Shown here: in pieces, positions 5,755 through 10,368 of the stretch
Position numbering within the stretch: the stretch's first letter is position 1
Layout: every line of letters starts with the position of its first letter
Origin: an uncultured Oscillibacter sp.
GTDB lineage: Bacteria; Bacillota; Clostridia; Oscillospirales; Oscillospiraceae
Length of the DNA: 10,368 bases
NCBI GenBank assembly: GCA_902490355.1
Contig: CABUDN010000094.1
Span: forward strand, 1-10,368
Reading direction: 5' to 3'
Made by a program: the position numbers and the translations under genes
The notes under the pieces: generated by a model
What the model was told of the DNA's origin: nothing
Seen by the model: only the letters and a program-made list of their open reading frames with translations
Databases searched by the model: none

Positions 5755-7529
5755 CCACGCTCTTTTTAACAGTGGCGGAGCAAAGTCTGCGGCTCAGCGG
5801 CATCATTCTCTGTTTGTGGGGACTGCGGGCCATCTTCCGCAAGATTCCCGGCTCCGCCTGGTATCTTCTCTGGATTCTCATATTTGTGGGGCTTCTGCTC
5901 CCCTTGCGGGTGGAGGTTCCCTACCACACGGAAGCCCCGGTCCTTTCCCCCGCCGCCGTGGTTTCCTCCCCGGATGCAGGCCCTGTGCCCGATGATCCCT
6001 CCGTCACGGCACCTCCCCCCGCTTCCCAGACGGAGCCCGCCGCCCCGCAGAATCCGCGTGTGGGACCAGCGCTTGTTTCTCTGGCGGCGATCATATGGGC
6101 GGCAGTTGCCGTGGTTCTGGTAGGGATCAACGGATGGAAGCTGGCCGCCTTTGCCCGTCGGCTGTCAGGCGCACGTGAGATCTCTCCCGGCGTCTACGAA
6201 ACAGACCGCACAGAAGTTCCCCTGGTGATGGGATACCTGCATCCGCGCATCTATCTGCCCTCATTTTTACAGGAGGGAGAACGGGAATATATTCTCCTCC
6301 ATGAACAAATCCATCTGCGCCGCCGGGATTATCTGATCAAGCCCGCGGTATTTGTCATCACCCTGCTCCACTGGTTTAACCCGCTGGCATGGCTGGCGTA
6401 CCATCTCTTTTCCGAAGATATGGAACGGGCCTGCGATGAAGCGGTGCTGCGCCGGATGGGCAGCGGCATCCGCAAGGAATACTCCATGTCACTTTTGACG
6501 CTTTCCACCGGTCGGAGCGGCCATCGCCTGCCCACCGTGGCATTTGGTGAAAGGGGAATCCAATACAGAATCATGAATATTTTGCATTACAAGAAGGCCG
6601 GCGGGCTGACGCTGGCGTTCCTGGTTGTGCTGTTCGGTGCAGTGGCATGCGGGGCCTTTGCCCAGCCGGTAGAAGTCACCGAACCGCCGCAGAAAGGCCC
6701 TTCTTCTGCGGAAGATCTCAGCAATGATGCACTCTATCAGGCACTGGGCGTCTCCACGGAAACCGTCACGGCCTATTTTGAGACGTTCCAGCAGGCAGCG
6801 GCAGCGGGAGAACAGGAGACGGTTGCCAATCTGTTCCGCTATCCCAAGCAGCTTCAGCTGCCGGGCGAGGACGTGACGTATGTCAACTCCGCGGAGGAAT
6901 TTCTGCCGTATTACGACCAGGTATTCACTCCGGACTTTCTGGAGGTCATCGCCCAAATCGATCCGGCAGACTTCACCCAGGAAGGACCCGCCATCGGCTG
7001 GAGCGAGGGTGCCGTCTGGGCCCGGGTCTATGATGGAGAAGTAACGATGGCCTCCGTGTTCGCCTCCCGGGAGGACCGATACCTCGCCTACTACGAGGGC
7101 AATGACAACGCGCTCTCCGACGCGGATGCCATGTATCAGGTAAACGGCATTCGTCAGGAGGAGGCACAGGCCTTTGCGGAAAACTTTGTCAGCCTTGCCC
7201 AGGCCGACGACCGGGAAGCAGTGGCGTCCATGATCCGCTATCCCAGAACTCTGGTTGTGGACGGTACGGAAAGCATCCTGGAAACTGCAGACGATTTTCT
7301 GGCGCATTACGAGGAAATTCTTCCGGACGCATTTATCAAAACCCTGGAGTCCCTGCTCTCCCAGCCGCTGTCCTATCGGTATGACGGGACGTTTCTGGGA
7401 GACGGCGCGCTGTGGATGCGCAGCGCCGACGGAGAACTCCTGGTGGAATCCCTCTTCCCGTCTGACAGCGTGCAGATGAAACCCACCGAGGAGCTGACCG
7501 TGGGTGTGGAACCGGGAACGCAGCCCTGA
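5751..7529 (+). CDS. M56-family (BlaR1-like) membrane metallopeptidase with a duplicated NTF2-like outer domain
   Basis: A 592-residue sensor peptidase that should inactivate the BlaI repressor encoded just before it. Hydrophobic helices lie near residues 9-28 and 36-52, then a Pro/Ala/Ser-rich linker (53-104), a helix at about 105-127, and the peptidase domain with zinc motif HEQIH (184-188, inside LLHEQIHLRRRD) and ERACDE (225-230) supplying the further Glu ligand. A last membrane helix (about 284-304) leads to an outer C-terminal half. In BlaR1 this half is a penicillin-binding domain with SxxK. Here it is instead two similar stretches of about 98 residues (339-437 and 472-569), each beginning with a helix, then RYP..L, FL..Y and GA.W.R..DGE, ending in a hydrophobic-Phe strand. 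The pattern looks like NTF2/SnoaL-type folds. The ligand is unknown. The ATG overlaps the blaI stop by 4 bp. M56 assignment is secure; the NTF2-like reading of the sensor is inference. Confidence 0.88.
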   Translation: MTTLFLTVAEQSLRLSGIILCLWGLRAIFRKIPGSAWYLLWILIFVGLLLPLRVEVPYHTEAPVLSPAAVVSSPDAGPVPDDPSVTAPPPASQTEPAAPQNPRVGPALVSLAAIIWAAVAVVLVGINGWKLAAFARRLSGAREISPGVYETDRTEVPLVMGYLHPRIYLPSFLQEGEREYILLHEQIHLRRRDYLIKPAVFVITLLHWFNPLAWLAYHLFSEDMERACDEAVLRRMGSGIRKEYSMSLLTLSTGRSGHRLPTVAFGERGIQYRIMNILHYKKAGGLTLAFLVVLFGAVACGAFAQPVEVTEPPQKGPSSAEDLSNDALYQALGVSTETVTAYFETFQQAAAAGEQETVANLFRYPKQLQLPGEDVTYVNSAEEFLPYYDQVFTPDFLEVIAQIDPADFTQEGPAIGWSEGAVWARVYDGEVTMASVFASREDRYLAYYEGNDNALSDADAMYQVNGIRQEEAQAFAENFVSLAQADDREAVASMIRYPRTLVVDGTESILETADDFLAHYEEILPDAFIKTLESLLSQPLSYRYDGTFLGDGALWMRSADGELLVESLFPSDSVQMKPTEELTVGVEPGTQP

Positions 7530-7539
7530 TGGTTCCAGC

Positions 7540-7575
7540 AAAAAAGGAAGCCGGCAAATGCCGGCTTCTTTTTTT
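7540..7575. terminator. Bidirectional intrinsic terminator between convergent genes
   Basis: GAAGCCGGC (7547-7555), loop AAAT, GCCGGCTTC (7560-7568), with seven T (7569-7575) on the right and six A (7540-7545) on the left. It ends the M56 gene (stop at 7529) on the plus strand and can end the hydrolase transcript (stop at 7655) on the minus strand. Confidence 0.9.
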
Positions 7576-7610
7576 GTAAAGCGGTTTGGCTCCACAGTCC
7601 TGTCCTTGGC

Positions 7611-7643
7611 CGGGCTGTGATTTTTTCCTGCGGGCACAGCCCG
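7611..7643. repeat. 9-bp inverted repeat near the hydrolase stop
   Basis: CGGGCTGTG (7611-7619) and its complement CACAGCCCG (7635-7643) with a 15-nt loop containing ATTTTTTC. It lies just after the hydrolase stop in the minus-strand transcript. A shorter stem (CGGGC/GCCCG) can form within it instead. Role unknown; possibly a 3' end stabilizer. Confidence 0.45.
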
Positions 7644-7654
7644 ACCGCACGGTT

Positions 7655-9565
7655 TTATTGCACCGACTGGATCTCCCGCAGCATGATGCTGCCGGAGGGC
7701 TGGTCGAAGGACAGTGTCACCTGCGTGATCTGTTCCAAATCCACACCGGAAAACGCATCCGGATCCAGGCGGACGGTCCCCAAGGGTGTAAAGGTGCTGT
7801 ACTGGAGCAGCTCCTCCTGTCCGGCTACCGGGATTGTCTCGACTTCTCCCTCCTGCCAGGTAAGGGCGGGTGTACCGGCTTTCACCTGTACAGATGCCTT
7901 CCGGCCCGCCGCGTCCTGCACCGTCACCGTCAGGCTCTGATCCTGCTGGCGGTTGCGCGCATCACCGCTGTCCTGCGCCAGGTCCAGCTGTAAGTATGAC
8001 GCCTGTTTCAAGTTTGCCGATACGGGAATGGTCACCGAAGCACCGGCGCTGTCCCAGCTCAGACGGGTCAGATCATAGTGCAGGAAGCTGCCCGGAATGC
8101 GGAACGATCCCGCTGTGTGATCCAGGGTGCTGCAGGCATTCACCGCCTCCGCCGCAGCGCGGTCCGTTTGGAGTCCCGCAGCAGAATCCTCCGTCGCCCG
8201 ATACAGCACGTCCCCACCGGCGTCCACCCGGGCCATAATGGCGCATCCGGCATACTCATCCGGCATGGATGCTTCCCCCTCAAGGGGCGTCTTTCCGGTT
8301 GCAAGCACCGTTTCCGCAAAGTCCTGTACATAGGCACTGAAAAAGGCCTGCTGCTTTTCCGGCTCCATCACCAGCGGCAAGGTCTCCCGGTCCGCAAAGG
8401 GATCCGGCCGCACCAATGCCGTGCTGAACCCGCCGTGGTTGCCGTTTTTCAGATAAAGGAGATCCGTTCCGCTGCTGCGCTGAGGCGTGTTTTCCAGCTG
8501 ATCAAACAGAGTGCCGCCATCCAGACTGGTCACGTCCCCGTCGTACTGCGGAATGACAATTCCCACCGGCACATCCACCGGATCCGTGGACAGCGGCGTC
8601 ACCAGGGACGGGGCGGCCGATACAAGGCCCGCAATTCCCAGGATCTCCGTCCGGGCGGCAACTTCAAAAATGTCATATCCCGCCCGGGAGTGTCCCACCA
8701 GGATCACCCGGTCCAAATCGCCCTTGCCCTTCAGGTCACAGGGGAAGATCCCCGTCTCCCCCGCAATGGCCCGCTCCAGCAGGGCGCTCTGCTGCTCCAC
8801 CACCTGGACCGTGCGCTCACAGCCGCTGGGTTCCCCATTTTCAAAGGAGTAGTTGATTCCCACATTCATGGAAATGGCCAGATATCCGGCGTCTGCCATC
8901 TGGTCCACCAGATAGGAAAAGCCCAGATCATACCGATTCTCCGCTGCGGATTGAATCGGATGGGAACCATGGAGGAAAATCACCACCGGGCAGTTCTCCC
9001 CCTCCGGTACGCCGATGACCCCCTGCATCCGGTAGGGGATCTCCCGGGTTCCCTGGGTCAGGGTTCCCTCTCCCAGATCATAGCAGTACACATTGTCCCG
9101 GGGCGCGTCCGTGGTGACCACCGCCGTATTGGTCGCGCCGTCCCACTCTGCCGAAACGCCCTCCACGTAGTCGAACAGCTCCGCCGACACATAGGTCACC
9201 CCATTGAGCACCACGGCCTTGGAATCCGTCCAAAGCGTCTTTCCCTCCAAAGTCAGGGCCCCTGTACCGGGGGTCAGCAAATAGGCCCCGGAGTCTTCCG
9301 CGGAAAATGCCGCCCCCTGGGCCCGGGCATCCCACTCCACGGTGTATCCCGCCTGCTCCAGAATATTGCGCAGGGGCAGCAGGGTCGTGCCGGATAAATA
9401 GCGCGGCATCGCCCCCTCTTCCACGCTCTGGCCGTCCACCAGGATCCGGGTTGGATAGGCAGTGAGGTCCGGAAGCGGATCCAACGCCGGTTCCAGGGCC
9501 TGTGCTGCCATACTCAGGGCCAATACTGCGGCTGCGCATGCCGGGAAACAATGTGCCTTTTTCAT
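7655..9565 (-). CDS. Secreted alpha/beta hydrolase with N-terminal stalk domain
   Basis: A 636-residue exported hydrolase. A signal peptide (1-23; MKK, hydrophobic AAAVLALSMAA, cleavage after AQA) is followed by a copper-amine-oxidase-N-like 'stalk' domain (about 40-151; ILVDGQ...LPLRNILEQAGYTVEWD...LNGVTYVSAELFDYVEGVSAEWD), then an alpha/beta hydrolase core. The core shows FLHGSHP (oxyanion region, His199), nucleophile elbow GHSRAG with Ser293, a likely acid at Asp342 or Asp344 (QYDGD), and His377 (NGNHGG). Residues from about 440 form a beta-rich C-terminal part with no clear family. Such cores occur in secreted esterases and dienelactone-hydrolase-like enzymes; the substrate is unknown. 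The open frame extends upstream to 9799, but AAGGAGGT (9571-9578) 5 nt before the ATG at 9565 and the signal peptide settle the start. It follows the VWA gene by 52 nt, so the two probably share an operon. No anchor motif is seen, so it is probably released or held by the stalk domain. Confidence 0.87.
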   Translation of the reverse strand: MKKAHCFPACAAAVLALSMAAQALEPALDPLPDLTAYPTRILVDGQSVEEGAMPRYLSGTTLLPLRNILEQAGYTVEWDARAQGAAFSAEDSGAYLLTPGTGALTLEGKTLWTDSKAVVLNGVTYVSAELFDYVEGVSAEWDGATNTAVVTTDAPRDNVYCYDLGEGTLTQGTREIPYRMQGVIGVPEGENCPVVIFLHGSHPIQSAAENRYDLGFSYLVDQMADAGYLAISMNVGINYSFENGEPSGCERTVQVVEQQSALLERAIAGETGIFPCDLKGKGDLDRVILVGHSRAGYDIFEVAARTEILGIAGLVSAAPSLVTPLSTDPVDVPVGIVIPQYDGDVTSLDGGTLFDQLENTPQRSSGTDLLYLKNGNHGGFSTALVRPDPFADRETLPLVMEPEKQQAFFSAYVQDFAETVLATGKTPLEGEASMPDEYAGCAIMARVDAGGDVLYRATEDSAAGLQTDRAAAEAVNACSTLDHTAGSFRIPGSFLHYDLTRLSWDSAGASVTIPVSANLKQASYLQLDLAQDSGDARNRQQDQSLTVTVQDAAGRKASVQVKAGTPALTWQEGEVETIPVAGQEELLQYSTFTPLGTVRLDPDAFSGVDLEQITQVTLSFDQPSGSIMLREIQSVQ

Positions 9566-9570
9566 AGCGC

Positions 9571-9578
9571 ACCTCCTT
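9571..9578 (-). promoter_or_regulatory. Strong ribosome binding site that fixes the hydrolase start
   Basis: AAGGAGGT in the minus-strand reading, near-perfect complement to 16S rRNA, 5 nt before the ATG at 9563-9565. It rules out the longer frame that begins inside the VWA gene. Confidence 0.85.
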
Positions 9579-9617
9579 GCGTTATGGTGTTTGGACGGAA
9601 GGAATTTCGAAAAAGTT

Positions 9618-10368
9618 TCACTGCGCAAGGCCCTGTTTTCCGGAATGCCGGGCAGCGAATTCCGCCAGATCCTGCTTTTTGAGGACCCGTTCCAGAAGCT
9701 CCGGCAGGCGATCCGGAGCACAGGCAAAACAGGGAATCTCCATCCCGGCAATCCTCTGCGCCGTCTGGGCGTCGTAGTACGGTTTGCCGCCGTCCGCAAT
9801 GGCCAGCAGCACCACCACTGTAACGCCGGAATGCTTCAGTTCTTCCAGACGGCGCAGAAGCGCCGCCCGGTTGCCGCCCTCTTCCAGATCGGAGATCAGA
9901 AAGAAAATGGTTTTTGCAGGCTCTTCCACCAGTCCCTGACAATAGGCAATGGACTTGGCAATATCCGTCCCGCCGCCCATCTGAAAGCCGAACAGCAAAT
10001 CCACCGGATCTGCACAAAGAGGCGTCAAATCCATAATCTGCGTGTCAAAGGCCACCACATGGGTGCGCACCGCCGTCATGGAGGCCAGAATGCAGGCCAT
10101 CACCGACGAGTAGAAGATCGACGGCCCCATTGACCCGCTCTGATCGATGTCCAGAATCACATGCCAGCGGTTGGTCCGGCTGGAACGGTCAAAAAACCAT
10201 ACCCGCTCCGGAACAATGGTTCCCAGCTCCGGGCGGTAGTTATGGAGATTTCTCCGAATGGTATAGGAAAAATCAATGGCGGCCGCACTGGGCAATGGCG
10301 CGTGGGCCCGGCGCTGTGGAAGGGGTTGAAGGGTCTCCAAAGAACTGAGGCTTAACCAGTTGAATAAT
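9618..10368 (-). CDS. VWA-domain protein of the MoxR-associated type (5' end off window)
   Basis: C-terminal part of a von Willebrand factor A protein. The MIDAS metal site is complete: DQSGS (in ILDIDQSGSMGPS, coded near 10130-10150), the Thr of GGGTD (near 9970-9980), and the Asp of SDLEEGG. The segment YTIRRNLHNYRPELGTIVPERVWFF before the domain, and THVVAFDTQIMDLT within it, match VWA proteins that are encoded beside MoxR-type AAA ATPases, SWIM-domain and DUF5682 proteins. Such pairs are thought to act as metal-dependent assembly or chaperone systems. No signal peptide is visible. The frame has no stop up to the right edge, and a TTG at 10340 is not a convincing start, so about 130-150 N-terminal residues are probably missing, judged from a usual length near 380-400. 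The hydrolase gene follows by 52 nt. Confidence 0.82.
   Translation of the reverse strand, partial: LFNWLSLSSLETLQPLPQRRAHAPLPSAAAIDFSYTIRRNLHNYRPELGTIVPERVWFFDRSSRTNRWHVILDIDQSGSMGPSIFYSSVMACILASMTAVRTHVVAFDTQIMDLTPLCADPVDLLFGFQMGGGTDIAKSIAYCQGLVEEPAKTIFFLISDLEEGGNRAALLRRLEELKHSGVTVVVLLAIADGGKPYYDAQTAQRIAGMEIPCFACAPDRLPELLERVLKKQDLAEFAARHSGKQGLAQ

Noticed and set aside
5751..7529. True BlaR1 beta-lactam sensor
   Set aside because: No SxxK or KTG penicillin-binding motifs are present in the outer domain, and no beta-lactamase or PBP gene is adjacent.
6489..7637. A 382-codon open frame on the minus strand
   Set aside because: It is antisense to the M56 sensor and runs through the terminator; it is a shadow frame.
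8078..9397. A 439-codon open frame on the plus strand
   Set aside because: It is antisense to the hydrolase, whose signal peptide and catalytic motifs are clear. The frame is rich in Arg, His and Gly and has no recognisable domain.

Overview
The window looks like chromosomal DNA from an anaerobic, gut-type Firmicute, probably a Clostridia/Oscillospiraceae member. The grounds are strong AGGAGG-type ribosome binding sites, sigma-A-like promoters, Bacillota-type protein families (YceG, TelA, BlaI/M56, a stalk-domain hydrolase) and terminators of the form AAGCC...GGCTT. This placement is inference from style and gene families, not from a marker gene. The window has no RNA gene, CRISPR array, insertion sequence or phage gene that I can support.

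Left part (1-5098): a tellurite-resistance-like (Ter) stress locus. Three genes run leftward as one operon: a long YceG-family protein, then a TelA/KlaA toxic-anion-resistance protein whose start lies 2 nt past the YceG stop, then a TerD-family calcium-binding protein cut by the left edge. A clear promoter (TTGAAA, 16 nt, TATAAT with an extended TG) drives them and shows that the longest YceG reading frame is over-long. Divergent from it is a CitE-like HpcH/HpaI aldolase, a family known as part of the 'biosynthetic module' linked to ter genes. The usual partners of that module (phosphoribosyltransferase/TRSP, ATP-grasp, HAD) are not in the window.

Middle (5099-7580): a 293-bp intergenic stretch with a perfect 17-bp inverted repeat, then a TTGACA promoter carrying two 19-bp BlaI-type operators. 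These precede a two-gene sensor operon: a BlaI/MecI-family repressor overlapping by 4 bp an M56 membrane metallopeptidase. The peptidase has no penicillin-binding sensor. Its outer domain appears to be two tandem NTF2-like repeats. A bidirectional terminator closes the operon.

Right part (7580-10368): two leftward genes. One is the C-terminal part of a VWA-domain protein of the kind found beside MoxR-type AAA ATPases, cut by the right edge. The other is a secreted alpha/beta hydrolase with an N-terminal copper-amine-oxidase-N-like stalk domain. They converge on the terminator of the sensor operon.

Taken together this is an envelope/metal/chemical-stress neighbourhood: an intracellular Ter system, a proteolysis-relieved repressor with an unusual sensor, and a secreted hydrolase with a MIDAS-type VWA partner. 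The ter part is visibly less GC-rich than the right half, which may mean separate origins.
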